From Thalassia testudinum (Eukaryota; Streptophyta; Magnoliopsida; Alismatales; Hydrocharitaceae): 64,000 nucleotides of DNA. Of the stretch, positions 42,832 through 53,709 are shown in pieces. The stretch is from assembly GCA_037157565.1 (NCBI GenBank), contig JAZHRO010000063.1, forward strand, positions 87,944,001 through 88,008,000, given 5' to 3'. How positions within the stretch are numbered: position 1 is the stretch's first letter; each line of letters opens with the position of its first letter. The notes under the pieces are model-generated. The model was not told where the DNA came from and ran no database searches. It saw nothing but the letters and a program-made list of their open reading frames with translations. The position numbers and the translations under genes were made by a program.

Positions 42832-44079
42832 ACTAATACATAAGTATATAGATACTACTATGTATATAAATATAAGTATATATATATATAGATATATGTA
42901 TGTATATATATATATATGTATATATATAAGTTTATACTAGTGTTTATGTGCGTGTGGGTGTGTGTAAGTGTTGGTGAAGGTGTGTGTGTGCGTCGGTGTA
43001 ATGTGTGCTGTGAGTGAGTGAGAGAGAGAGAGAGAACGCAGGAGAGAGCGGGAGAGGGGACGCAGCCGCAGCTCCTGGAGTGACGATAAGTCGTCTGCGG
43101 ATGGCGGCCGTCGTCTGCAGGTCGCGGGTGCGGGCGCGTCTTCGCGCAGAGGAGGAGAGGTGTCTGCGTCGCCGGCTGCGAGCGCGGAGGCTCGCGACAG
43201 CGCGCTCGGAGAGGGAGGTGGGGAGTCTGCAGGCAGGTGCGGAGGGTGGTAGGGGTTGGCAGGGAGGCGGGAGACGCTTGGCCTGCCGCTGCAGAGGCGC
43301 GCAGCGGTCGGTTGCAGGCGCGGAGGCGGGCGATAGAGTGGAGGAACGGACGTGGGGAAGATCCTGCAGGCGCGCGCGGAGGAGCTGAGCGCCTGCAGTT
43401 GCTCGCGGAGGCTGCGAGGGTGGCTGCTGCTGCTGCTGTTACCGCCGCTTGGCTGCTGCTGCTGCTTCAAGCTTTAGACCTTGAAGCAGCAGCCATGGCG
43501 GGAAGTGCAGGAATGGAAAAAATGAAAAAAGAGAAGAGCCACCATGCCCACCGGCTCTTTGAAGAGCTGGGCGGTGGTGGTCTCACTGTGGTGGTGTGCA
43601 CCACAGTGAGCTCCTGCCCGCTGGGTTTCTCCTCGGAGGAGGACCGGCGTATGGAGGGGAGAGGGAGGAGAGGAAGGTGGTGGCCTGCTGGTGGTGTTTC
43701 TTTCTTGCTGCCGCCAGCCCCATCTGAGGAGAAGAAGACGTGGCCTTATATAGAAGAAGGCATGGCCTTGCATACGGCTGCAGGAAATGGCAGGTGCAGG
43801 GAGAGGGCGCTGCAGGGACGGGCATGAGGAGAAAAAATGCAACAGCCGTAGGAAAATAAAAATCAAGTGGGAAAAAAATAAAAAGAGGTGGATTTTGCAA
43901 GGATACACTTGAGGAAAATGTAAAATGCAAGGCCACTTATTCATTTCTCCTCCTCTCTTAATTAAATGCACGAATGCATGTATTTTTACAAATGCAACTA
44001 CGGAATCCTAATGTGCATAGTTAATGCTAGGAAATAGCATAAGAAGGCATTATTGCAGGCATATTTTGAGGTGCAATCA
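41870..44079 (-). repeat. Element C 3' LTR
   Basis: 2210 bp, with (TA)n/TGTATATA tracts at about 42300-42945, (GA)n near 43019, a GCAGCTGCTG-rich part near 43420 and a TATA box CTATATAAGG (minus strand) at 43744-43753. It pairs with 49883-52126. Confidence 0.92.
42300..42945. repeat. TA/TGTATATA microsatellite, C 3' LTR
   Basis: Long alternating TA and TGTATATA runs. Length differs from the other LTR copy, as expected for slippage. Confidence 0.9.
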
Positions 44080-44091
44080 TACCCCCATGCC
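44080..44091 (-). other. Element C terminal polypurine tract
   Basis: GGCATGGGGGTA on the minus strand, directly before the 3' LTR. Confidence 0.88.
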
Positions 44092-45160
44092 TATCTTTTG
44101 CTAGTCCCTAGGAAAATAATATTTAGAAATGATCTTAAGCTGAAGATTTTCTTCAGAGGTAATATAGGTGTGTTTATTGTCGGATATTGTGAGAACCAAT
44201 TGTAGAGAAGACTGCCAGTACTTTAAATCTCACATGAAAAAGATCATCTCTCGACTAACCAGGACTCTTGATATTTAAACCTTAAGTACGATTTCCAGGA
44301 CCTAGGAGGTTTTTGCCGTACTCTAGAGCTCGAGAGGTTATGGTTTGTGCATAGTGAAGGATCAAGACTGACCAGATGAACATTGAGACTCAAGCCCAGG
44401 GTTTCACGAATCTTTAAGTAAAGGTTGGTCCCAGTTTCAGCTCATGTTTTCGGATTGACCCTTAAGAAGATGACGAAAAACTCAACTCTCATTTTCTGAT
44501 TTTTTTTTTTTTGTGGCTCAAAGGAAAATAAGGTATTTGTAACCTACCTTGAAGAACTTCTTGTAGGGCGAAGATTTTATAGACATTTGTGAGATATACT
44601 GACTGTTTTGCAACATTTTTTTTCTTTTTGAAACACGTGTCAGTATATCTCTTACAACATTTTTTTGAGGGAGCACACTTTTTTTTTTTTGTGGGAGAGT
44701 TTCTTTTTGGTGGAAAGAGTCGCTCCTAAACACAAGACTAAAGCCTGGGATAAAAAGTCTACCCGCACGCACAAGTAAGGACTCCACCTTCCCTAATGAA
44801 CACTAGGGTTGGATCTTATGTTCACCTGGTCTTTCCTGATATGTGTAGTGTGAACCAGGTTTACTTAAGCTCTCAAGAAAAAGCAAACCAACGGATCATG
44901 TACTGGTGTCTCTGGTACAAGAATACGTCCTTAGTTAGGAGAGATTCTGATCTATTTTGTCAATGCTTAAGTGAATTAAGCCGAGCCTGAGCGAATCAAG
45001 CTTCTGCGGCCTGGAAAGTCTTCAAAACAGAGGTTGAATATCCATAAGCACTTATTGTATTTTTGTTTTAGCTTTCAGATCATTACTAAACACCATTTAT
45101 TATTATATATATATTTTTCTTCTTTTTTCTTTTTCTTGCATATTTATAAATGGGTGGAAA
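44092..45160 (-). other. Element C 3' non-coding region
   Basis: About 1.1 kb without a credible frame. It carries a 13-bp inverted repeat at 44591-44651. Confidence 0.65.
44591..44651. repeat. 13-bp inverted repeat (potential hairpin) in C 3' region
   Basis: GAGATATACTGAC (44591-44603) and its exact reverse complement GTCAGTATATCTC (44639-44651), separated by 35 nt. The stem extends by TTGT/ACAA with a 2-nt bulge. Confidence 0.8.
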
Positions 45161-46540
45161 CTATATGATACCATAAAATACCTGGATCCTATGGATGCCT
45201 ATCCACCCCCTAATGCCAAACAATGCTATGTCCTCATATGCATGCAGGGAAAGGTAGAGAAAGGACGAAAGATCGGGTAAGGAGAGCTGAGGGTCAGGGT
45301 ATAGAGCAGGGTGGTAGGGTGGGTGGATGGTGGATGGTAAAGTGAAGAGTGTGATAGTGGAGTGAAAAGTGATGGTGGATGGTGAGAGATTTGGCATTTC
45401 TTGGGACGAGAGTGTCCCAGGCGGATCAGAAAATAGATCAGGAAGAAGAAGTTGGCCCTTAGATTGGCCAAGAAGAGGGGCTCTTTTGATAGATGGATCC
45501 AAAAGGGAATAGCCCCAGTGAATAGGATATGGGCTCAAGGTCCCAGTGTGGAGTTGCAAATCTGCCTGATTTGGCGGGAAAGAACGTGCAATCTGATCTT
45601 CAAGAGTGTGGACCGACGGTGAGTAGCCCGGAGATGACTCAGACCACAAGGTATGGAAAGCGGAGAAAACCTCGTCAGAAGTCTGGTCAGGAGAAGGTAC
45701 GGGAATAGGGAGGAATTGGGGAACGTCACAATTTGTGTTTGTCAGGCAGTCGTCAGGTAATTCGCCGCAGTCTGAATAGGTCCCAAATAGTCTGATACAC
45801 GCATTGACGGTCATGTCCTCGTCAGACGTGTCATCCTCGATGCAATCACAATCAAAGTTCCTGGCTGCCTTGAAGATGTTAAGCTTGATCTTTTCAGATC
45901 CAACGGCAATCTCAATACAGCCTGACTCACAGTCGATAAGGGCACGGGCTGTGGCCAAGAAAGGTCGACCGAGGATTATTGGACAATCAGAAAGTGAACT
46001 AGGAACTTCCATATCTAAAACAAGAAAGTCAACAGGAAAACAGAGACTGTTGACCCTAACCACCACGTCTTCCACCACACCCTTCGGGATTTTGACAGAA
46101 CGATCTGCCAACTATAACGTGACAGGGGTGGGTTTCAGATTTCCCAAGGAAAATTTTTTGAGCATGATGGTCGGTATGAGATTTATGGAAGATCCTAGAT
46201 CAAGCAGGGCACGGTTAAAATTGCAGCCTTGAATGCTACAGGAAATGAGCGGTGTGCCCGGATCTTTCTGCTTCGGTGGTATGTTTGACAGTATAGCACA
46301 ACTCGCATGAGGCGAGAGAACCACCAGATTCTTAGTTTTCTTTGACTGTCGCCTGGGTGTTGTGTAGTCCTTGAAAAATCGGGCGACAGTTGATATGTGG
46401 TCGATAGCCTCGAGCAGGGGTACTTTGATTTCTACATCCCTGAACAAATTATGCAGGTTATCAAAGGCCTGCGTATTTTTCTTTTTGCCTTTTGGCTCCC
46501 TCAGTAGAGCCTCAGGGAATGGGACTGATTCTGGCAACAA
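45161..46540 (-). pseudogene. Element C protease with a non-pol C-terminal tail
   Basis: The minus-strand frame continues from gag through the linker KVPLLEAIDHISTVARFFKD. It enters an aspartic protease with DLGSSINLIP, is interrupted by TAG at about 46112, and resumes at LADRSVKIPKGVVEDVVVRV and ILGRPFLATARALI. After the protease (about 45780) about 200 open codons follow, rich in Ser, Pro, Thr and Leu, with no match to reverse transcriptase. Their last codons run across the internal purine tract at 45201-45237, so at least the end is probably not coding. The usual RT-RNase H-integrase block (about 3.3 kb in B) is simply absent. Confidence 0.8.
45201..45237 (-). other. Element C internal polypurine tract (degenerate)
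   Basis: Minus strand ATGAGGACATAGCATTG, then TTGGCATTAGGGGGTGG. It matches the internal tract of A, B and D with changes, and marks the downstream edge of the missing pol segment. Confidence 0.55.
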
Positions 46541-46891
46541 TTTTGGTGCATCGTCCTCTCGCTACTGCGGTGTGTGTCCCGAATGAGAGGGCGATGAAGA
46601 CGAAGATGGGCTAGGATCAGGTCGAGGCAGATCGACAGTCTGCTTACCACTCCTCGTAGTGATAGCATTGGACGATGCGGGTCCCGTGGGATCATACCGC
46701 GGAGGAAGGTTCGTAATGGGGACATAAGAGTGCGGTGCTGCAGCGGGATTTACCTGAAATCCCGGTGGGATGCTAGAAGCTTGCAGATTTTGATGAACCT
46801 GTCCCTGAGAAGGTTGTACCTGTGGTTGCGGACCACGAGGTACAAAGTTTCTCGGGTTGGGAACAGGTTGGGCGGGAAGAGTGCCCTGAGA
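46541..46891 (-). pseudogene. Element C gag-protease linker with a stop
   Basis: The gag frame continues past the TGA at 46892-46894 and includes SNAITTRSGK, the equivalent of B's ANAVTLRSGT. A further in-frame TAG lies near 46562. It is a Pro/Gln-rich spacer between gag and protease, without a zinc knuckle. Confidence 0.65.
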
Positions 46892-48502
46892 TCAAGTCGC
46901 CATGCGTAGTTGACTGATCTCAGCATTCTGCTGCGCCAATTGGTTCTGAAGAGAGGTCATGTTCTCTTCATGACGCTTTGACATATCCGTCATCATTCGC
47001 ATCAATTTATCAAGAGGACTTGATGCGTGTTCGGTTTGCGGTGCGTAAGGGCCTGATGGCGGAGTCGCCATAGGATTAGACTGGGCCCTTGGGATGACGG
47101 GTGCGGACGGTCGCATGGGTCCACCCGTGGGATTTTGGCGCTGCGAGTTGGACCATGTGAAGTTTGGATGATTACGCCACCCTGGGTTATAAGTGGTAGA
47201 GAACGGGTTGTCCCCCAGGGCGTAAGCGTCTTCTATGCCAGAAGACGTGTTCGCATGTAAGTATGCATCCGAGCACACGGAGGCTTGGTCCTCCGTGTCG
47301 AAATACTGGCTTGCAGAAGCCAGTTCCACATGACTTACCGAGTCGTTTGGCGCGACACTCGGTAAGGAAGGTCTAACGGGGTTTCTCAGGATAAGCCTGG
47401 TGTTACAAGAATTTGGATTGTGACGAAGTGGTGAAGAGGTGGTGTTTGCCAGAGATCGGGCGGGGTTGGCTAGAAGCTCGTCCAGCTTCTTGTGCACGAC
47501 GGAGACTTCATCCAATTTTTGTGCAATAAGGCTTAGATCAGTGGATGAATGGGAGGGTTCCGTGTCAACTTCGTGGACATTTCGAGGCTGGCTGGTATGA
47601 TTAAAGGCGATAATGGAGGCATTGTTTATCGAGTTTTCACTCATATTTTCAAATAGTTCAAATGCTCCATTCTCGTCTTTATTCATGAAGTTCCCTCCGC
47701 AGGAAGCGTCTGCAATCTGCTTCAAAGTCTCATTTAGCCCATAGTAGAAAATCTGGGCTATATGCCACTTAGGCAGATCGTGGTGCGGACACTTCCTGAG
47801 GAGGTCGTTATACCTCTCCCATGCCTCATGAAATTGTTCGCCGTTTTGTTGCATAAATGATGTGATAGCACGGCGAAGCACATTGGTTCGCTCGATTGGG
47901 AAGAACTTCTTGAGAAACGCTGTTCGCATCTCTTCCCAAGAGTGGATGGTTCTCCCAAGGGTGCATAACCATTGTGACGCTTTATCCCGCAATGAAAACG
48001 GGAACATCTTCATGAGGACAATAGGTAACCCTACATTTCTTGGTTTAACAGTTTCAGCAAGTCGGGTTAGGTCTTCCAAGTGGAGAAGTGGGTCTTCACT
48101 TGCAAGACCATGAAAGTGAAAATTGATTAAGCCATTTATGTTCAGTTTTAATTCAAAGTCGTCCCCGCCCATGGGGACCCGAATTTGACCTATGGTCTCT
48201 GTAGCAGCAGGATTCTGATATGAGCTAAGAGACCTAGGCTCCTCCCATTCAGGAGGGTTCTGTATTTCCTCCAATGTTTTCCGAATGGCTTTGATTTGCT
48301 CATTATACATCTCCATTTCGGCTTGGAGGCGGGTTATGGGATCTAAGACTCCACCACCTGGTGGGTTCTGAGGGCAGTTTCCTCCCTCGGGATTTGGGGG
48401 TGGGCGTGCAGCCATGTTTGTGGAGGAGGACGATTCGGCTTCTTTTCTAGATTTATCAGTCAATTCAAACAGTGCAGGGTTTTGTGACCTCCTCCCAAAC
48501 AT
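46892..48502 (-). CDS. gag: Element C gag
   Basis: A 536-residue frame starting MFGRRS at the conserved gag ATG (48502). The Retrotrans_gag domain lies at about residues 110-300, with KMFPFSLRDKASQWL, FLKKFFPIERTNVL and FHEAWERYNDLLRKCPHH. DELLANPARS follows in the linker. It aligns with B's gag over its length, at moderate identity. A TGA ends the frame before protease. Gag forms the cytoplasmic virus-like particle in this class. An intact gag frame in an element without pol is notable, although the stops downstream suggest that decay has begun. Confidence 0.88.
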   Translation of the reverse strand: MFGRRSQNPALFELTDKSRKEAESSSSTNMAARPPPNPEGGNCPQNPPGGGVLDPITRLQAEMEMYNEQIKAIRKTLEEIQNPPEWEEPRSLSSYQNPAATETIGQIRVPMGGDDFELKLNINGLINFHFHGLASEDPLLHLEDLTRLAETVKPRNVGLPIVLMKMFPFSLRDKASQWLCTLGRTIHSWEEMRTAFLKKFFPIERTNVLRRAITSFMQQNGEQFHEAWERYNDLLRKCPHHDLPKWHIAQIFYYGLNETLKQIADASCGGNFMNKDENGAFELFENMSENSINNASIIAFNHTSQPRNVHEVDTEPSHSSTDLSLIAQKLDEVSVVHKKLDELLANPARSLANTTSSPLRHNPNSCNTRLILRNPVRPSLPSVAPNDSVSHVELASASQYFDTEDQASVCSDAYLHANTSSGIEDAYALGDNPFSTTYNPGWRNHPNFTWSNSQRQNPTGGPMRPSAPVIPRAQSNPMATPPSGPYAPQTEHASSPLDKLMRMMTDMSKRHEENMTSLQNQLAQQNAEISQLRMAT

Positions 48503-49857
48503 GCACTACTGCAGGAAGATTTGGGGAGATGAGAAGGGAAAAGAGACGAGAGAAATGACGCCGCAAAGGTATACTTGATTACAAATCAATACCGTCAAGT
48601 TCCTAACCTCTACAGTGTGCCCTTAGACCTAAAGATCTAAGTTACCTACTATCACAAACTACGGAACCGAATGCGAGCACCGTGGAACCACCGAGCCAGA
48701 TTGAAAGGCCGTTTGCCCCAGTCTTAGACACCTGATAGCACGCGGGAACTCTCACCAGCACGTAGCCGTTACACGCAGGTAGTTAGACCTCCAATCCTTA
48801 AGAAGGGTCAAGTTACTACCAGTTTTAGTTAGAGTCTTAGGGTCAAGTGCTTTTGGAATGTGAAGGGTGTTGTTTATGGGTAATGCCCAAGTGATTGATT
48901 TTCAGAGTGTGTAAAACAAGCATCAACGGGGAAATCTCCCCGAATTGAAGTTCTTAATTGGTGAATGGTTTTTAGAGTTCAACCTTAAGTAATATGGATT
49001 TTAGGATTTTGCTAAATTACCAATTCAACCAATCTCCAGGTTTTTGTGAGAATACAAGTTTTCTTTCTAAGCCCAACAAACCCTTCTTCAATATCAGTTA
49101 GTTAATGCATGCTAAAATGCAATGGGCTACCCTAAATGGAGATTTCTATGTGTGGATGCATGAGTCAGTTTTATATCAGTGTGAAAGGGAGCCAAAGCAC
49201 TTTAATTCAAGTGCTCCCAATCACCAGAAAATGTCCACACACAAGGATCAACAAACAGATAAAGAAACTAAAATTGTTGGTGTTGAAATGTTCGGGATCG
49301 AATCTTAGGCAAGTTGAAAAGTCGTGGTGGGGTTGGAATTAACTCAATTCCTAGTCTCCCCACCAAAAATGTGATCCCGAATTGAAGATAAGTGAGGCAA
49401 AAGAGGGATGCAATCAATCTTTTTGTATTTGCCTCAAAGAATACTTCACATGACGGGAAATTCAAGAATCAATATTCTCTAATTTTCGCTATGCGAAGAA
49501 GAGCGGGAAATCCCGGGGCGGTGGGAGTGAAGACAATTAATCAGACAAGTGAATTTTAATCCACTTGCCCCAAGAGATCCCAAGAAGTTTTTCTAATTTT
49601 TTTTTTAAAGTGGCAAGTTAACCCTAGTTTGCTAAGAAAAGAAAACCTACTTGTTCGGCAACGTGTGCAAAGCTCCAATGCGATGTCGACGTCTTCACGC
49701 TCGCGTTCCCGCCTCGGATCTGCCCACGTCTTCGACTTCATCTGCCTTCCTTCTCCTTACACCAGGTTCACCTACACACCAAAAATAAAAAAATACCCGT
49801 GAAGCGAGAAGAGAAAAATTGAAAGGAATTGAATAGAAACTTACTTGAAGGCGCACT
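48503..49857 (-). other. Element C 5' untranslated leader
   Basis: About 1.35 kb between primer site and gag. No coding frame recognised. Confidence 0.65.
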
Positions 49858-49875
49858 TCCCCGACAACGACGCTG
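49858..49875 (-). other. Element C primer-binding site, decayed
   Basis: Minus strand CAGCGTCGTTGTCGGGGA aligns with the tRNA-Asp complement TGGCGCCGTTGCCGGGGA. Two internal C-to-T changes and altered first bases are seen. It lies seven bases from the LTR edge. Confidence 0.65.
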
Positions 49876-50319
49876 GAAAAGATGATTGGTCAGACCGAAT
49901 AGGTTGTTAATATGATGATTTTATCGTTGAAATGTGTACAGTGGTTAACCTAATTCGGACCTAACCATCTCTTTACAAAATTTTTAACCTGGCCTACTTG
50001 ATTTTATCTTGTCACTTTTAGGCCCAGGGTCGAACTCAGGGAAGTGGGGTTCAAGTCGAGTTTCTACGCTTTTCCTACAATGAGTCTCTTCCATTCGTTT
50101 ATTGTGTTTTTGGTATTTTTCTTATTTAGATTTTTTTCTGGTAATCCTTGTCCTTGAGGCACACCCTCAAAATCGTGTCCTTGGCTTTTAGCCAAAACAG
50201 AGTTCCAAAACGAGTCTTGCTATTCGCAAGATGGGGTACCTGCAAGTCAAACATTATCTTTTCTCTTTTATATATTTTTTATCTTTTTACTAACAGAAAA
50301 GAGAACAAAAATAAAGTAA

Positions 50320-50990
50320 ATATAGTATGTATATATATATATAGATATTATATATATAAAGGGGTAGGGGTGGAGGCGGCGATGGAGTGTAGCACGATGT
50401 CAAGTTGGTCATCGTCTAGAGAGACGCAACCAACCGGATTGGGTGCCGCGTGGAGTGTGGATGGATGGTGGAAGATGTATGTGTCCACGCTTTTTGTACG
50501 CGTGTATCGGGGAATATCAGCAACTAGTGCAGATATTCCCGCGATACAGTGTATGGTAAATAATTTGAAAAAATATATATATGTATGTATATATGTATAT
50601 AGCTATATATGTATATATGTATATGTATATAAATATATATATATATGTATGTATGTATATATAATACTACATAGATGTATATATATATATGTATATATAT
50701 GTATAATAATAATATATGCATATGGGTATATGTATCTAGATATGTAGATATATGTACATAGTTATATAGATATATATATGTATATATGTAGGTATATATA
50801 TATATAAGTATATGTATAAGTATATATATATATATATATATATACACTAATACATAAGTATATAGATACTACTATGTATATAAATATAAGTATATATATA
50901 TATAGATATATGTATGTATATATATATGTGTATATATATGTTACTATATATAAGTATACGTATATATATAAGTTTATACTAGTGTGTATG
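50320..50990. repeat. TA/TGTATATA microsatellite, C 5' LTR
   Basis: Alternating TA and TGTATATA runs, then TGTGTG. On the minus strand it lies downstream of the promoter, so it would be transcribed. Confidence 0.9.
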
Positions 50991-51788
50991 TGTGTGTGGG
51001 TGTGTGTAAGTGTTGGTGAAGGTGTGTGTGTGCGTTGGTGTAATGTGTGCTGTGAGTGAGTGAGAGAGAGAGAGAGAACGTAGGAGATAGCGGGAGAGGG
51101 GATGCAGCCGCAGCTCCTGGAGTGACGATAAGTCGTCTGCAGATGGCGGCCGTCGTCTGGAGGTTGCGGGTGCAGGCGCGTCTTCGCATAGAGGAGGAGA
51201 GGTGTCTGCGTTGCTGGCTGCGAGCGCGGAGGCTCGCGACAGCGCACTCGGAGAGGGAGGCGGGAAGTCTGCAGGCAGGCGCAGAGGGCGGCAGGGGCTG
51301 GCAGGGAGGCGGGAGACGCTTGGCCGGCCGCTGCAGAGGCGCGCAGCGGCCGGTTGCGGGTGCGGAGGTGGGCGACAGAGCGGAGGAACGGACGTGGGGA
51401 AGGTCCTGCAGGTGCTCGCGGAGGAGTTGAGCGCCTGCAGTTGCTCGCGGAGGCTGTGGGGGCGGCTGCTGCTGCTGCTGTTACTGCCGCTTGGCTGCTG
51501 CTGTTGCTGCTTCAAGCTTCAGACCTTGAAGCGGCAGCCATGGCGGGAAGTGCGGGAATGGAAAAAATGAAAAAAGAGAAGAGCCACCATGCCCACCGGC
51601 TCTTTGAAGAACTGGGCGGTGGTGGTCTCACTGTGGTGGTGTGCACCACAGTGAGCTCCTGCCCGCCGGGTTTCTCCTCGGAGGAGGACCGGCGTATGGA
51701 GGGGAGAGGGAGGAGAGGAAGGTGGTGGCCTGCTGGTGGTGTTTCTTTCTTGCTGCTGCCAGCCCCATCTGAAGAGAAGAAGACGTGG

Positions 51789-51798
51789 CCTTATATAG
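51789..51798 (-). promoter_or_regulatory. Element C LTR TATA box
   Basis: CTATATAAGG on the minus strand, conserved in the other C LTR at 43744-43753. Confidence 0.6.
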
Positions 51799-52126
51799 AA
51801 GAAGAAGGCATGGCCTTGCATATGGCTGCAGGGAATGGCAGGTGCAGGGAGAGGGCGCTGCAGGGACGGGCGCGAGGAGAAAAAATGCAGCAGCCGTAGG
51901 AAAATAAAAATCAAGTGGGAAAAAAATAAAAAGATGTGGATTTTGCAAGGATACACTTGAGGAAAATGTAAAATGCAAGGCCACTTATTCATTTCTCCTC
52001 CTCTCTTAATTAAATGCATGAATGCATGTATTTTTACAAATGCAACTCCGGAATCCTAATGTGCATAGTTAATGCTAGGAATTGCATAAGAAGGCATTAT
52101 TGCAGGCATATTTTGAGGTGCAATCA

Positions 52127-53688
52127 ACAGCCAACTCAGAGTCACCCTAGCCCCTTCATCATCGTTGTCTCCCTCATCAGAGAACCTTTCATCCACGGCA
52201 CCGGCGAACCACAGCCAATGCCGCTCTACCCCTTTCATCCTAAGATTAGGTTCCAATGTTCCCTCGTCTCCCCTACCCTTTTTCCCCTTATTTATCCTTC
52301 AACTTCGATCCCTCGACACGCCCTTCACCTCCATCGTCCTCACCTCTGGCCACTCATTCGGTGAGCCCATCTCACCACCACAAACCACTAATCAACTCGC
52401 CGACAAGCCCACAACCTTCACCTCTCCACCCTCTTCAAAACCCCTCTTCCCATTCACTATTTTGCTCACCCAAATCTCCCACCGAACAACCCACCTCCTC
52501 ACGGCTGTTTTCATCACCGACAGGTCGCTACCCTCACTCTCATCACACGCTGCACCCAACACCGCACTTGCCACTCCACGGCGATCCTTCCTGAGCATTC
52601 TGACAGGGCTGAGAGGTCATTTTGCTTGATTTCAGGTGTACCCCCTAGTCGCCATTAACGAAGAGCTTCAAAGAAGCTTCGAGCTCTCTCCAGGCCTCGA
52701 CTACCCCAGGTAGAAGTCCCAGGTTGTGCGAATTTGCTTCAGGTACTGCCCCAGGTGGTCTATTGGACACTTGGACCTCACGAGCCGCGGCAATCGAAGG
52801 AAGGACCTCTACTACTGATGCGAAAAGAAGAGGGACGCAGGTAGTCCCACATATGAGACTCACAAGCGGCCGACTGCGCGTAAATTGAATTTCTCTCTAG
52901 GCCTTAGTGCCTCATGTCACAGGGGGGTGAGGTCCCCCGCGCCCTCACGTGCCTCGTTCGTGACATATACCCCGCGGTCCTGGTGCACCAGTCCCACCTA
53001 ATCCTTCACTCCTCGCTCACCACCAACAGCTAGTGAGCCTGGACTTGGGTGTGCGCCTACCCGATTACCCGACTATACCCTGAGTAGCCTTGGGAGGGCG
53101 AAACCTAAGAGGAGAGAAAGCGAGAGAGAGCGTGGGGCAGGGGAGGGTTTTGCCCCGTGCAACACTTACCCAAAACCTGTGATGGCTGCCCTCTATGCGT
53201 GAAGAAAGAATGAAGAAAAGAGGAGAAGGTTTGAGCAGAAGAAGAAAAGAAGACTAGAGCCAGAAGAAGAAAAGGAGAAGAAGGAAGCTACATAGGAAGA
53301 GAAAGAGAAGGAGAAGAAGAGGAGAAGCACAGAGAAAGAGAAGAAGAAGAGAGAGACCCTTGAGTCTCTAGAACTGTAGCACAAGCTATTTAAACCGTCT
53401 GATACCTTTGATTGCATATACTTGAGGCTTTGATTTAATTGTTATTTGTGAGGAGTAATTGGTGATTTAAATCACTATTTTACTCCATTCCTTTTGCATA
53501 TTGATCCTGATATTATTCTTATTGCAATCTCTATTCTTGATTTAAATTGTGATCTTGAGTTTTGAATTCCATATTACTCCCTATGTTCGACCTTGGACTT
53601 AAAATTCGAGTAATAAATTTATTTATTTTCAAAGCGATTTCGGCTATTCTATAACACAGTTTTTAACCTCGATTTCACCGTGTAAACA
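52127..53688 (+). repeat. Element A 5' LTR, second part
   Basis: Continues A's LTR after the C insertion (the first five bases ACAGC are the duplicated target) and matches 63144 onward. It ends GTGTAAACA three bases before the primer site. Confidence 0.9.
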
Positions 53689-53691
53689 TTT

Positions 53692-53709
53692 TGGCACCGT
53701 TGCCAGGGA
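53692..53709 (+). other. Element A primer-binding site (tRNA-Asp)
   Basis: TGGCACCGTTGCCAGGGA differs from the tRNA-Asp complement at two positions, both G-to-A. Confidence 0.88.

Larger units (their letters stand above)
41870..52126 (-). mobile_element. Element C: gag-protease-only Athila derivative
   Basis: A 10,257-bp element with 2.2-kb TG...CA LTRs, a decayed tRNA-Asp primer site, gag, protease, internal and terminal purine tracts, but no reverse transcriptase, RNase H or integrase. The target duplication is ATAGC (41865-41869) and ACAGC (52127-52131), one change apart. It is inserted in A's 5' LTR: the uninterrupted sequence is seen at 63130-63160. LTR pairs differ by roughly 3-4% in the first 215 bp. 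It is non-autonomous and would need enzymes from a relative such as B (inference). Confidence 0.9.
49883..52126 (-). repeat. Element C 5' LTR
   Basis: 2244 bp, TG...CA, pairing with 41870-44079. It carries the same TA tract (50320-50990), (GA)n near 51064, CAGCAGC-rich part near 51470 and a TATA box CTATATAAGG (minus strand) at 51789-51798. The C-rich transcribed leader lies left of that box. Confidence 0.92.

Noticed and set aside
43014..43971. Long frames on both strands in the GC-rich part of C's LTRs (also 51056-52019)
   Set aside because: They sit around the LTR promoter and leader, are open on both strands because of composition, and have no domain.
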